DNA of 64,000 bases from Treponema ruminis (GTDB lineage Bacteria; Spirochaetota; Spirochaetia; Treponematales; Treponemataceae), in the NCBI GenBank assembly GCA_017161305.1, contig CP031518.1, forward strand, positions 1,240,001 through 1,304,000, written 5' to 3'. Position numbers and translations under genes: made by a program. Below are positions 16,410 to 25,156 of this stretch, one piece after another; the stretch's first letter is position 1, and each line of letters starts with the position of its first letter. Under the pieces are notes generated by a model. That model had not been told where the DNA came from, made no database searches, and saw only the letters and a list, made by a program, of their open reading frames with translations.

Positions 16410-18977
16410 ATGGAACAATTTAATGTAACTGGAATGAGCTGTGCCGCCTGCCAGACCCGCGTTGAAAAGGCCGTGAGCGCAGTTGAAGGCGTAAAAAGCT
16501 GTGCTGTAAGCCTTCTCACAAATTCAATGGGAGTGGAAGGCTCTGCATCTTCCGAAGAAATTATAAAGGCAGTCGAGGCGGCGGGCTACGGTGCAAGCCT
16601 TAAGCAGAACGGCAAAAAATCTGCACAGCCCGACTATTCTGATTCGCTCAAAGACACCGAAACTCCCAAGATGAAAAGGCGGCTCATTGCATCGGTGATT
16701 CTTTTAGTTCCGCTCATGTATGTTTCGATGGGGCACATGCTGTGGAACTGGCCTCTCCCGCCTTTCCTGGACGGAAATCATGTTGCGATGGGATTGTATG
16801 AGCTTTTGATTTCAGCCCTCGTCATGGTTATAAATCAGAAATTCTTCGTCAGCGGATTTAAGGGACTTGTTCACCGCTCTCCCAACATGGACAGCCTCAT
16901 TGCCCTTGGAGCCACGGCGGCTTTCGGATACAGCGTCTTTGCCCTTTTTGCAATGACAGGAGCAGTCGTCCGTTCTGATGAAAAGCAGATCATGTACTAC
17001 ATGAATCAGTTCTATTTTGAGTCCGCCGCAACGATTCTCACTTTGATTACCGTGGGAAAGATGCTTGAGGCAAAGTCCAAGGGAAAAACGACAAACGCCC
17101 TTAAAGCCCTGATGAAGCTTGCACCAGAAACTGCGGTTATTCTTGTCGACGGCAAAGAAAAGACAGTTTCCATTGAAGAAGTCAAAGCCGGCGATTTGTT
17201 CGTCGTGCGCCCAGGCGATAAGATTCCTGTAGACGGAATTGTAAGCGAAGGTCAGAGCGCGGTAAACGAAGCTGCCCTCACAGGCGAAAGTATTCCTGTT
17301 GAAAAGGTCCCCGGAGACAAGGTGACTTCTGCTACAATCAACACATCAGGCTACATGGTCTGCCGTGCGACCCGTGTTGGTGAAGACACTACCCTTTCTG
17401 AAATCATCCGCATGGTAAGCGATGCGGCCGCAACCAAGGCTCCGATTGCAAAAATAGCCGACAAAGTTTCGGGCGTATTCGTCCCGGTGGTGATTGCGAT
17501 TGCCGTCGTGACTTTTGCGGCATGGCTTTTGGCAGGACAGTCTTTCGGCTATGCAATTGCCCGCGCGGTTTCAGTTCTTGTAATCAGCTGCCCGTGCGCG
17601 CTCGGTCTTGCAACCCCGGTCGCAATCATGGTCGGAAACGGAATCGGCGCCAAGTCAGGAATCCTTTTCAAAACCTCGGCTTCACTTGAAGAAGCTGGCC
17701 GAATCCAGATTGTTGCCCTCGATAAAACAGGAACAATCACAAGCGGCGCCATGAAAGTAACGGACATTCTTCCGGCTAAAGGCGTTGAAGAAGCGGAATT
17801 GATTTCCCTTGCATCTTCCCTCGAAGCAAAAAGCGAGCATCCGATTTCAAAGGCGATTGTTGAGTACGGAAAAGAAAAATCTGCAAGCCTTTCTGACACA
17901 AGTGATTTTGAAATAGTTTCCGGTCGTGGACTGAAAGCCCGAATCAATGGCGAAGAAATTTACGGTGGAAATGCCATATATATAGAAGAAAATGCACAAG
18001 CCGACATTTCTTCTATGAAAAAGAATCTTGACGAACTTTCCTCACAGGGAAAAACGCCGGTTCTTTTTGCAAAAGAAAACAAGTTTCTCGGAATCATCGC
18101 GGTGGCAGACACAATCAAGGAAGATTCCCCGACTGCCATCGCCCAGCTTAAAAAAATGGGGCTCCATGTCGTAATGCTCACTGGCGACAACGAAACGACC
18201 GCCCGCACAATCGGAAGGCAGGCAGGAGTAGATGAAGTAATCGCTTCGGTAAAGCCTGACGGAAAGGAAGAAGTAATCCGCCGCCTCAAAAAGAGCGGAA
18301 AAGTAATGATGGTCGGAGACGGAATCAACGACGCCCCTGCCCTCACATCCGCAGATTTAGGAATTGCAATCGGAGCCGGAACAGACGTTGCAATCGACGC
18401 GGCAGATGTAGTCCTAATGAAAAACAGCCTGCTCGATGTAGCCGCCGCAATCAGAATCAGCCGGGCAACACTGCGCAACATCCACGAAAACCTCTTCTGG
18501 GCATTCTTCTACAATGTAATCGGAATCCCTCTGGCGGCAGGATGTTATGTTGCGGCATTCGGCTGGAGCTTAAACCCCATGTTCGGAGCGGCCGCAATGG
18601 GACTTTCAAGCTTCTGCGTTGTGACAAACGCATTGAGGCTCAACTTCGTAAAGCCATTCGAAGCCAAGAAAGATAAATCAGTGAAAAATCCCGTAAAGGG
18701 AAATCTTATAAAAAACGAGGCGGTTGCGGAACTTGCAGAAGAGTCCGAAAACACACTCGAGGAGAACAAATCTATGAAAATTTCTGTAAAAGGCATGATG
18801 TGCGGTCATTGCGAAATGCACGTTAAAAAGGCTCTTGAAGCAATCGACGGAATTACAGGCGCAACAGCTTCACACGAAAGCAGCACCGTAATAATCGAAA
18901 CTTCAAAAGAAGTCAGCGAAGAGGCAATCAAGGCCGCCGTAACTGAAGCCGGCTACGAATACTGCGGAAAGTGCTAA
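16410..18977 (+). CDS. copA: Copper-exporting P1B ATPase CopA
   Basis: 855 residues. N-terminal HMA domain with GMSCAAC (Cys11, Cys14), membrane segments, CPC in the sixth helix (residues 394-396), phosphorylated Asp438 in DKTGTIT, TGES, SEHPI and [10 protein letters not shown]. The C-terminus carries a linker and a second HMA (GMMCGHC) after the last membrane helix, unlike ordinary CopA. An internal ribosome site and ATG at 18774 start exactly at this second HMA. Exports Cu(I) across the inner membrane. Second gene of the csoR operon. Confidence 0.95.
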   Translation: MEQFNVTGMSCAACQTRVEKAVSAVEGVKSCAVSLLTNSMGVEGSASSEEIIKAVEAAGYGASLKQNGKKSAQPDYSDSLKDTETPKMKRRLIASVILLVPLMYVSMGHMLWNWPLPPFLDGNHVAMGLYELLISALVMVINQKFFVSGFKGLVHRSPNMDSLIALGATAAFGYSVFALFAMTGAVVRSDEKQIMYYMNQFYFESAATILTLITVGKMLEAKSKGKTTNALKALMKLAPETAVILVDGKEKTVSIEEVKAGDLFVVRPGDKIPVDGIVSEGQSAVNEAALTGESIPVEKVPGDKVTSATINTSGYMVCRATRVGEDTTLSEIIRMVSDAAATKAPIAKIADKVSGVFVPVVIAIAVVTFAAWLLAGQSFGYAIARAVSVLVISCPCALGLATPVAIMVGNGIGAKSGILFKTSASLEEAGRIQIVALDKTGTITSGAMKVTDILPAKGVEEAELISLASSLEAKSEHPISKAIVEYGKEKSASLSDTSDFEIVSGRGLKARINGEEIYGGNAIYIEENAQADISSMKKNLDELSSQGKTPVLFAKENKFLGIIAVADTIKEDSPTAIAQLKKMGLHVVMLTGDNETTARTIGRQAGVDEVIASVKPDGKEEVIRRLKKSGKVMMVGDGINDAPALTSADLGIAIGAGTDVAIDAADVVLMKNSLLDVAAAIRISRATLRNIHENLFWAFFYNVIGIPLAAGCYVAAFGWSLNPMFGAAAMGLSSFCVVTNALRLNFVKPFEAKKDKSVKNPVKGNLIKNEAVAELAEESENTLEENKSMKISVKGMMCGHCEMHVKKALEAIDGITGATASHESSTVIIETSKEVSEEAIKAAVTEAGYEYCGKC
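18774..18977 (+). CDS. Internal CopZ-like start within copA
   Basis: In frame with copA, ATG at codon 789 is preceded by GAGGAG (18759-18764) at a 9-nt spacing, as good as any start in the window. The product would be a complete 67-residue HMA protein ([13 protein letters not shown]...), the size of a free CopZ chaperone. This suggests that one gene yields both the fused and the free domain. It could instead be a relic of a former copZ gene fused to copA by loss of a stop. Needs translation-start data. Confidence 0.5.
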   Translation: MKISVKGMMCGHCEMHVKKALEAIDGITGATASHESSTVIIETSKEVSEEAIKAAVTEAGYEYCGKC

Positions 18978-18997
18978 ATAAAACAGAAGAAAGACGC

Positions 18998-20266
18998 ATG
19001 AACAAGACTTACTATGCAAAGATTGAAGGAATTTACTGCGACCACTGCAGAAGGACAATTTCTTCTTTCATAAAAAAGGCAGACTCAGACGCCGCCGTAA
19101 AAATTTCGGGCAATATTGCAAAAATAAAATCTTCGGTGCTGAATGAATCTGCCATAGTTCAGGCTGTTGAAAAAGCCGGCTACCAAACAAAGGAAGCATG
19201 GATTTTTCAAAACTTCAACAAGTGGAAGGCTTTTCAAATTCTTGAAATCCTGTCCATCGCATTTGTAATTCTTGCACTTCGCTTTCTTCTCAAAAAACTC
19301 ATAGGCTACGACATTCTGAACGTAATTCCTGTGATAGACAGTAAAGCATCGCTCCCGGCACTTTTTATTGCAGGGTTTCTGACAAGCTTTCACTGCATTG
19401 GAATGTGCGGAGCAATAAACATCGCCGTGTCAAAAAGCGGAAGGACTTCCCTTTTATACAACACAGGCCGTTTGCTCTGCTACACTCTTGTCGGAGGAAT
19501 TGCAGGTGCCCTGGGAAAAACTCTTGCCGTAAACCAGACCGTTTTGGGCTTTCTGGTGCTTTTACTCAGCTTCTTCATGCTTGCATTCGGTCTTTCAATG
19601 GCAGGAATATTTTCTATACCGCTCAAGCACTTGCCGCACGGATTCCAAAAACTCAGGACATCAAGCGCATTTGCTGCGGGATTTCTGAACGGCTTTATGC
19701 CTTGCACTCCGCTTGTCACAATGCAGCTCTATGCGGTCTCTACGGCAAGCTTTGTGCAGGGGGCGCTTTCAATGCTGATGTTCGGTTTTGGAACTCTTCC
19801 CATGATGGCAGGTCTTGCAATGTTCCAGAATCTTTTTGCAAGAAAACGGATTTTCTTTCAAAAGATTCTTGCCGCATTCGTAATTCTTTTGGGCTTTGCA
19901 ATGACTTTGAGGGGGCTTACCGGACTTGGCTTTGTGTCTCAAAGTTCAGCTCACCAGCTTAAAAACTGGAAAGTCGCAGAGATAAGCGAAGACGGCAAAT
20001 CGCAGAAAATAGAGATTCAGCTTTCCTATGACGGATATGAAAACTTTGCCGTAAAAAAGGGCATTCCTGTTGAGTTTGTGATAAACGCGGAAGAAGACTA
20101 TATCACAGGCTGCAACAACCGCGTCATCAGCAGGGATTTCAATTTTGACACGACATTAACCGCGGGAAGAAATAATATCAATTTCCTTCCGCAAAAAAAG
20201 GGCACCTACATTTACAGCTGCTGGATGTATATGCTCAAAAATAAAATCTATGTTTACGAGGATTAA
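18998..20266 (+). CDS. HMA-SafE/TauE-cupredoxin membrane protein
   Basis: 422 residues from ATG 18998 (a GTG nine codons earlier is possible but overlaps copA). Residues 1-65 are an HMA domain with IYCDHCRR. Then six or seven membrane segments of the sulfite exporter/urease-accessory (SafE/TauE, DsbD-like) type with LTSFHCIGMCGAIN and LNGFMPCTP, the cysteine pairs that carry metal or electrons. The last 110 residues are a cupredoxin-like domain (FVINAEEDYITGCNNRV..., ending YIYSCWMYM) with Cys/Met ligands. Likely copper handling or delivery at the membrane. Downstream of copA in the CsoR operon. Confidence 0.85.
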   Translation: MNKTYYAKIEGIYCDHCRRTISSFIKKADSDAAVKISGNIAKIKSSVLNESAIVQAVEKAGYQTKEAWIFQNFNKWKAFQILEILSIAFVILALRFLLKKLIGYDILNVIPVIDSKASLPALFIAGFLTSFHCIGMCGAINIAVSKSGRTSLLYNTGRLLCYTLVGGIAGALGKTLAVNQTVLGFLVLLLSFFMLAFGLSMAGIFSIPLKHLPHGFQKLRTSSAFAAGFLNGFMPCTPLVTMQLYAVSTASFVQGALSMLMFGFGTLPMMAGLAMFQNLFARKRIFFQKILAAFVILLGFAMTLRGLTGLGFVSQSSAHQLKNWKVAEISEDGKSQKIEIQLSYDGYENFAVKKGIPVEFVINAEEDYITGCNNRVISRDFNFDTTLTAGRNNINFLPQKKGTYIYSCWMYMLKNKIYVYED

Positions 20267-20274
20267 TAATTAAT

Positions 20275-20736
20275 ATGAAAAGATTTTTTTCAACTGTATT
20301 TGCAGTATTTGTTCTCTCGACCGCTTTGGCAAGTGCAAAAACACCTCTCTTCCTGAATCCACAAGCCGAAAACGGAATGATTTCAATTAAAAAATCAGAC
20401 CTTTCAAAAGATGCCGCTTTTGTAAATTACAAGGCTGGCGGCATCACCGTTCAGCTGATTGCTGTAATTGCCGATGACGGAAACTACCGTCTTTCTTTCA
20501 ACACATGCCAGAGCTGCAATCCTTCTCCAAAGGCATTTTTCGTACAGCAGGGAAGAAAACTCGTCTGCCAGAACTGCGGGAATCAGTTTACCATGAACGA
20601 TGTTGGCAAAAGTTCTTACGGCTGCAACCCGGCACAAATTCCTTTTACGCAAACAGACAATGAATTTTTGGTTTCAACTGCGGTATTGGAAAAAGCAGCT
20701 CCGGCATTCAAACGCTGGCAGGGCAGAACCAATTAA
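20275..20736 (+). CDS. Exported DUF2318 protein
   Basis: 153 residues with an N-terminal signal peptide (MKRFFSTVFAVFVLSTALASA). Contains CQSCNPSPKAFFVQQGRKLVCQNCGNQF, two CxxC motifs typical of DUF2318, predicted to bind metal outside the cytoplasm. 8 bp downstream of the HMA-SafE-cupredoxin gene and so part of the CsoR operon. Function unknown in general; here a role in periplasmic copper or electron transfer is likely. Confidence 0.85.
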   Translation: MKRFFSTVFAVFVLSTALASAKTPLFLNPQAENGMISIKKSDLSKDAAFVNYKAGGITVQLIAVIADDGNYRLSFNTCQSCNPSPKAFFVQQGRKLVCQNCGNQFTMNDVGKSSYGCNPAQIPFTQTDNEFLVSTAVLEKAAPAFKRWQGRTN

Positions 20737-20748
20737 TGCTTTGGGCGT

Positions 20749-20779
20749 GCCGGCTACGAATACTGCGGAAAGTGCTAAA
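20749..20779 (+). repeat. 31-bp copy of the copA 3' end
   Basis: These 31 bases are identical to 18948-18978, the last codons and stop of copA ([13 protein letters not shown]). Nothing else of copA is present between 20737 and 20810. It is most easily read as what is left of a duplicated HMA gene, or as a recombination footprint at the end of the operon. Confidence 0.85.
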
Positions 20780-20810
20780 CTGTATACATTTAAAATGCAA
20801 GGAGTAAAAT

Positions 20811-21338
20811 ATGAACGAAATCATTAAAGCAATGAAGGAAAGAAGAAGTATCCGCAAATTCAAGAGCGAACTTCCATCAAAAGCAGACCTCGAGCAGATT
20901 GTTGAGGCCGGAATCTATGCTGCAAGCGGCATGGGGAAACAGGCTGCAAAAATCCTCGTCGTAACAAACAAGGAACTTCGCGACAAACTCAGCGAAATGA
21001 ACCGAAAAATTGGCGGCTGGAACGAAGGCTTTGATCCCTTCTACGGAGCTCCGGCCGTTCTTATCGTACTCGCCGAAAAAGATTGCCGTACATATGTCTA
21101 TGACGGCTCTCTCGTAATGGGAAACCTCATGCTGGCTGCTCACTCACTCGGACTCGGAAGCATCTGGATTCACCGCGCAAAAGAAGAATTCGAAAGCGAT
21201 GAAGGAAAAGAAATCCTGAAATCACTTGGAATCGAAGGCGAACTGGAAGGAATCGCCAACATGGCAATCGGCTACATTGACGGCGAGCTTCCAAAACCAG
21301 CCCCACGCAAAGACGGACGCGTAATCTGGGCTGAATAG
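20811..21338 (+). CDS. Nitroreductase family protein
   Basis: 175 residues. MKERRSIRKFKSELPSKADLEQIVEAGIYAASGMGKQAAKILVV is the classic FMN-binding start of nitroreductases (RRSIRKF, AA..A...Q), followed by GSLVMGNLMLAAHSLGLGSIWIH. Small, single-domain enzyme that reduces nitro or quinone compounds with NAD(P)H, cytosolic dimer. AAGGAG site. It stands between the copA-end remnant and the convergent tcdA gene, only 3 bp away. Confidence 0.93.
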   Translation: MNEIIKAMKERRSIRKFKSELPSKADLEQIVEAGIYAASGMGKQAAKILVVTNKELRDKLSEMNRKIGGWNEGFDPFYGAPAVLIVLAEKDCRTYVYDGSLVMGNLMLAAHSLGLGSIWIHRAKEEFESDEGKEILKSLGIEGELEGIANMAIGYIDGELPKPAPRKDGRVIWAE

Positions 21339-21341
21339 ACT

Positions 21342-22127
21342 CTATTCCTTAAACAAATCCGTCACATGGAACTGAGTAAGGTCTTTTACAACCTCTGCCG
21401 CAATAATCATTCCTGCAGCAGAAGGAACAAAGGCATTGCTGCCGGGAACCTGATTTCTGACAGTACAGGTGCGTTTTGTTCCCGGTGGACAAATACAGTT
21501 CACCTTACAACTTACATCAAGATCTTCATCATGTGGCGGAATAACTTTTTCAGTTGAGAACACAACCTTCAGTCTTTTGATACGTCGTTTCTTCAATTCA
21601 TTGCGCATAACGCGGGCAAGAGGACAAACAGAAGTGCGCGTGATGTCAGCAACCTTGAGCTTAGTCGGGTCAACCTTATTTCCCGCCCCCATGCAGCTGA
21701 TAACCGGCTTTTTAAGTGCCTTTGCACGAGTGATGATTTCAAGCTTACCGGTCACAGTATCAATGCAATCGACAATATAATCGTACTGAGAAAAATCAAA
21801 GAGGTCGGCCGTGTCGGGCATGAAAAAAGTCTTCCATTTAGTGACCTTGCAGTCCGGATTGATGTCGTGAATGCGCTCCTCGGCAACATCAACCTTGTCC
21901 TTTCCGATTGTCGAGCGCAACGCATAAAGCTGGCGGTTAAGATTCGTCAGACAGATTTTATCGTCATCAACAATATCAATCGCGCCAATCCCAGAACGCA
22001 CCAGAGCCTCAACAACATAGCTGCCCACTCCGCCAATGCCAAAAACGATGACCCGCGCATTGTAGAGTTTTTCCATATTCTCTTTTCCAAAAGTAAGCCG
22101 GGTCCGTGCAAACTGATATTTGTTCAT
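21342..22127 (-). CDS. tcdA: tRNA threonylcarbamoyladenosine dehydratase
   Basis: 261 residues from ATG 22127, which has AGGAAG ahead; a farther upstream frame start has none. ThiF/E1-like fold: VIVFGIGGVGSYVVEALVRSGIGAIDIVDDD (ATP-binding GxGGxG), NLNRQLYAL, VDCIDT, CMGAGNK and VCPLARVMRNELKK. The ending SAAGMIIAAEVVKDL matches TcdA/YgdL, which converts t6A to cyclic ct6A in ANN-decoding tRNAs. Cytoplasmic. Confidence 0.93.
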   Translation of the reverse strand: MNKYQFARTRLTFGKENMEKLYNARVIVFGIGGVGSYVVEALVRSGIGAIDIVDDDKICLTNLNRQLYALRSTIGKDKVDVAEERIHDINPDCKVTKWKTFFMPDTADLFDFSQYDYIVDCIDTVTGKLEIITRAKALKKPVISCMGAGNKVDPTKLKVADITRTSVCPLARVMRNELKKRRIKRLKVVFSTEKVIPPHDEDLDVSCKVNCICPPGTKRTCTVRNQVPGSNAFVPSAAGMIIAAEVVKDLTQFHVTDLFKE

Positions 22128-22231
22128 AACACTTCCTGTTCTAAAAGTCTGCCTATTGTGCAAGTATGTTATTATAAAGAGATGTGGGGATGTTTACAAG
22201 GCAGAGGGAAGTTTTCCCATCCTTAAAAAAC

Positions 22232-22300
22232 TATCGGCAAAATATAATACAGTTTTCACGGACAGTTTTCCTTTATATTTTGCCGATAATGTGATATAAT
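22232..22300 (+). promoter_or_regulatory. Fic gene promoter with 16-bp inverted repeats
   Basis: Perfect 16-bp arms TATCGGCAAAATATAA (22232-22247) and its reverse complement (22273-22288), separated by 25 bp. A TATAAT -10 (22295-22300) follows at once, seven bases before the ATG at 22308. The arms flank the place of the -35, so a dimer binding both would block RNA polymerase. The Fic protein itself has an N-terminal HTH, making self-repression likely. Confidence 0.7.
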
Positions 22301-22307
22301 CTTTCCA

Positions 22308-23210
22308 ATGAGTAAGATTATGTATATCTCTGTAGAAGATGCTGCTCAAAACTGGCAAATTAGCGAACGCAGTGTCCGAAACTATTGTTCTCAAGGCAGG
22401 GTTGAAGGAGCTCTTCTGGAAGGTAAAACCTGGAAGATTCCAGCTACTGCACAAAAACCTAAACGAAAGCCCCGTCATTCTACAGTAGAAGAAACACTAT
22501 TGGATTGCCTCCGCCGTGAAAAAGATTCCGCATTAAAAGGAGGAATTTATCACAAAATTCAAATTGACCTTACATATAATTCCAATCATATTGAAGGCTC
22601 CAAACTTACTCATGATCAGACCCGCTATATTTTCGAAACAAAAACTCTTGGTGTTACAGACAAAGCCGTAAAGGTTGATGACATTATTGAAACTGTAAAT
22701 CACTTCCGCTGCATTGACCTTATAATTGAAGGTGCTCACACAAAACTTTCTGAAAGCTTTATCAAGCAGCTGCATTTTATCTTGAAGTCCGGAACAAGCG
22801 ACAGTCAGAAATCCTGGTTTAAGGTCGGGGAATATAAACAACTTGAAAATGAAGTAGGTGGAAGTGAAACTACAAAACCTGCAGAAGTTGCCGCCGCAAT
22901 TAAAGCTCTTCTGAAAGAATACAATTCAAAATCAAATATTACCTTTGATGATATTCTTGATTTTCATGTACGCTTTGAATCCATTCATCCCTTTCAGGAC
23001 GGCAATGGACGTGTTGGTCGCCTAATCATGTTTAAGGAATGTCTAAAGCATAATATTGTTCCATTCATAATTACAGAAGAACTCAAAATATATTATTATC
23101 GCGGCATTAAGAACTGGAAAGACGAACGGGGCTATTTGCGGGATACCTGTCTTACCGATCAGGATGCAATGAAAGCCAATTTGAACTATTTTGGGATTAA
23201 GTATAAATAG
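22308..23210 (+). CDS. Fic family protein with N-terminal HTH
   Basis: 300 residues. Residues 1-50 are a MerR-like/excisionase-type helix-turn-helix (AAQNWQISERSVRNYCSQGRVEGALLEGKTWKIP). The Fic core has HPFQDGNGRVGR with catalytic His227. The inhibitory helix motif S92-x3-E96-G97 (SNHIEG) lies N-terminal to the core (class II type), so AMPylation would be kept off by the protein itself. Substrate unknown. Possibly leaderless; the -10 ends seven bases before the ATG. A second ATG four codons on is possible. Confidence 0.9.
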   Translation: MSKIMYISVEDAAQNWQISERSVRNYCSQGRVEGALLEGKTWKIPATAQKPKRKPRHSTVEETLLDCLRREKDSALKGGIYHKIQIDLTYNSNHIEGSKLTHDQTRYIFETKTLGVTDKAVKVDDIIETVNHFRCIDLIIEGAHTKLSESFIKQLHFILKSGTSDSQKSWFKVGEYKQLENEVGGSETTKPAEVAAAIKALLKEYNSKSNITFDDILDFHVRFESIHPFQDGNGRVGRLIMFKECLKHNIVPFIITEELKIYYYRGIKNWKDERGYLRDTCLTDQDAMKANLNYFGIKYK

Positions 23211-23306
23211 AACCACAGAACGCAAGGAAGATAAAGAGTTTCACCTGCAGCTCCCAATTTCATAGCTCAGAAGTAAATTTTATTGTACAAATTTTGCTAA
23301 TTTTTT

Positions 23307-24092
23307 CTACTTCACAGGTAAATCGATACCATAGTACGGAGTATCTTCATGAAGTTCTAAGATGCCTGTTAATGGCTTATCAGAATACTTTATTATCTTT
23401 TCTCGATACTCAAAGCGTATTTTTATATTATTTATTTCTTCCCTACGTTTTCTTGATAATTCCAAAAATGCTTCTTCCTGATCTAAACCCAAGAAACGAC
23501 GGTTTAACAAACTTGCAGCAATTCCTGTTGTACTGCTACCAGTGAATGGATCTAAAATCCAATCGTTTTCTTTTGTAGAGGCAAGAATAATTCGGGCAAG
23601 TAATGGAAGTGGTTTTTGAGTCGGGTGTTTTCCACAAGATTTTTCCCATTTAGCGATTGCCGGAAGCGACCATAAATCGCGCATTTGAGTTCCACCATTA
23701 ATTTCTTTCATTAACTGATAGTTATAATAATGAGTAACTTTTTTATTCTTTCTTGCCCATAAGATAAACTCAGTAGAGTGAGTAAAAAACTTACAAGAAA
23801 GATTTGGCGGTGGATTTGTTTTCGCCCAAGTTATACAATTTAAAATACGAAATCCTAATTCATTGAGCTTTTGAGCAATTGAGAAAATATTGTGATATGT
23901 TCCAGAAATCCAAATAGTACCATTTTCAGTGAGCTTTTCTCGACAAAGACTTAGCCAGTGACGATTGAATTCGTTATCTTTTTCAAAGCCTTGAGATTTA
24001 TCCCAATCGCCTTTATTTACGCTGACCTGTTTACCGCTCTGAACAGAGATTCCTCCATTTGAAAGAAAATACGGTGGATCTGCAAAAATCAT
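23307..24092 (-). CDS. DpnA-like adenine methyltransferase
   Basis: 261 residues from the first ATG. MIFADPPYFLSNGGISVQSGKQVSVNKGDWDK is the motif IV (DPPY) region of beta-class N6-adenine methylases, and KHPTQKPLPLLARIIL, DPFTGSSTTGIAA give the SAM-binding region at the C-terminus, matching the DpnII accessory methylase DpnA. The open frame and family homology continue 33 codons upstream to 24191 without any ATG, GTG or TTG, so the native N-terminus may start at AUU. Acts on GATC, possibly single-stranded. Last gene of the DpnII-type cluster. Confidence 0.88.
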   Translation of the reverse strand: MIFADPPYFLSNGGISVQSGKQVSVNKGDWDKSQGFEKDNEFNRHWLSLCREKLTENGTIWISGTYHNIFSIAQKLNELGFRILNCITWAKTNPPPNLSCKFFTHSTEFILWARKNKKVTHYYNYQLMKEINGGTQMRDLWSLPAIAKWEKSCGKHPTQKPLPLLARIILASTKENDWILDPFTGSSTTGIAASLLNRRFLGLDQEEAFLELSRKRREEINNIKIRFEYREKIIKYSDKPLTGILELHEDTPYYGIDLPVK

Positions 24093-24203
24093 ATTAAACT
24101 GATGATTTACGTTTGGAAGAAGTTCCAGACAATTTCCTTTTGCTAGAGTAAAATCTTTATTTTCAGAACGATAGTAAGCTAATATAGAAATTTTTAAGAC
24201 CTC
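24093..24203 (-). promoter_or_regulatory. Upstream extension of the DpnA-like gene, SD plus AUU
   Basis: The frame of the methylase is open upstream (..YYRSENKDFTLAKGNCLELLP), which is the expected N-terminus of the family. GAGG at 24200-24203 is followed eight bases later by ATT (24191-24189). No canonical start exists in this stretch. Either AUU is used, the start codon was mutated, or translation begins at the weak internal ATG 24092. Confidence 0.45.
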
Positions 24204-25156
24204 AAGGAAAGTAATTCGTGTTTAATTATATCTTCCAAACCATTATGAAGCAGCATAGAATAGTTAATAATATTGTTAATTTCGGAAAAACCTCTTTCAA
24301 TTTGTGGCTTTGCATTATTCCAGCAAGAAGCGCCATCTGTTATTAATGTAAAAGCATTTCCTGAATTTCTAAATGAATTAGCCCGGTGAATATATGCATC
24401 TATAATCTCTTCTGGTTTTGATCCTGTTCCATTATAGAAATTTACTTCAATATTCATAGCCTTAGATATAGACTCATTAATTACAATGAAATCTGCTTTC
24501 TTTCTTCCGTATCCTTCAGGAACAATGCATCCATATTTTTTAATAATGCTAATACTTTTTTGTTTAACGAAACGCAAACCATATTTGTTACATATCTCTA
24601 TAATTGGTCCCTCACATAATTGTTCAAAAAAAGTTCCGCCACGATTCTTTCTTCCATTTGAATCCAGTCCAACAAGAACTCCAATTATATAATCATGTGT
24701 ACTATTCTTTATGCTTTTTTGAAATAGTGTTTTTAATCCCATTTGACAGAAGAATGCATAATATTTTTCTTTAGATTTTTTAACATCCTCATAGTGTTTT
24801 TCATCAAAATAAAAAGAATCTGTTTCTTCAATCTTTTTTTTATCTTTTATTATTTCTAATGGTTCCCCTTTCTTTAATAAACCATCACGTTCATTTTTCG
24901 AAAGTGCAATTAAATAAGGGAAAACTGATATAACGCTCGGGGTTTTATCAAGTAATTTATCAAATGTATTTCTGAAAAGAGCATCGTCTTTTATATTTAT
25001 TAGTGAATTTATTGAGCATAGTTCAATATCAAATTCTTGGAGAAAAACATTATTCCAACAAACAAAATAATCATAGGTTCGATTTGTTGGTAATAAACTA
25101 TCTAAGAATACATTAACTTTATCTTGAATATCCATATTGAAAAAGAAGAAAAACAT
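24194..25156 (-). CDS. DpnII-like restriction endonuclease, second copy
   Basis: 320 residues. Shares with its neighbour the central GVLVGLDSNGRKNRGGTFFE, KKADFIVINESISKAMNIEVNFYNGTGSKPEEI and LITDGASCWNN blocks of the DpnII/MboI family; the D...E-x-N pattern of the nuclease core is kept. Otherwise it has drifted far from the other copy. Its ATG overlaps the stop of that gene (TAATG), so they are coupled. A later ATG (MDIQDK, eight codons on) is possible. May cut GATC or a different site, or restrict a modified one. Confidence 0.85.
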   Translation of the reverse strand: MFFFFFNMDIQDKVNVFLDSLLPTNRTYDYFVCWNNVFLQEFDIELCSINSLINIKDDALFRNTFDKLLDKTPSVISVFPYLIALSKNERDGLLKKGEPLEIIKDKKKIEETDSFYFDEKHYEDVKKSKEKYYAFFCQMGLKTLFQKSIKNSTHDYIIGVLVGLDSNGRKNRGGTFFEQLCEGPIIEICNKYGLRFVKQKSISIIKKYGCIVPEGYGRKKADFIVINESISKAMNIEVNFYNGTGSKPEEIIDAYIHRANSFRNSGNAFTLITDGASCWNNAKPQIERGFSEINNIINYSMLLHNGLEDIIKHELLSLRS

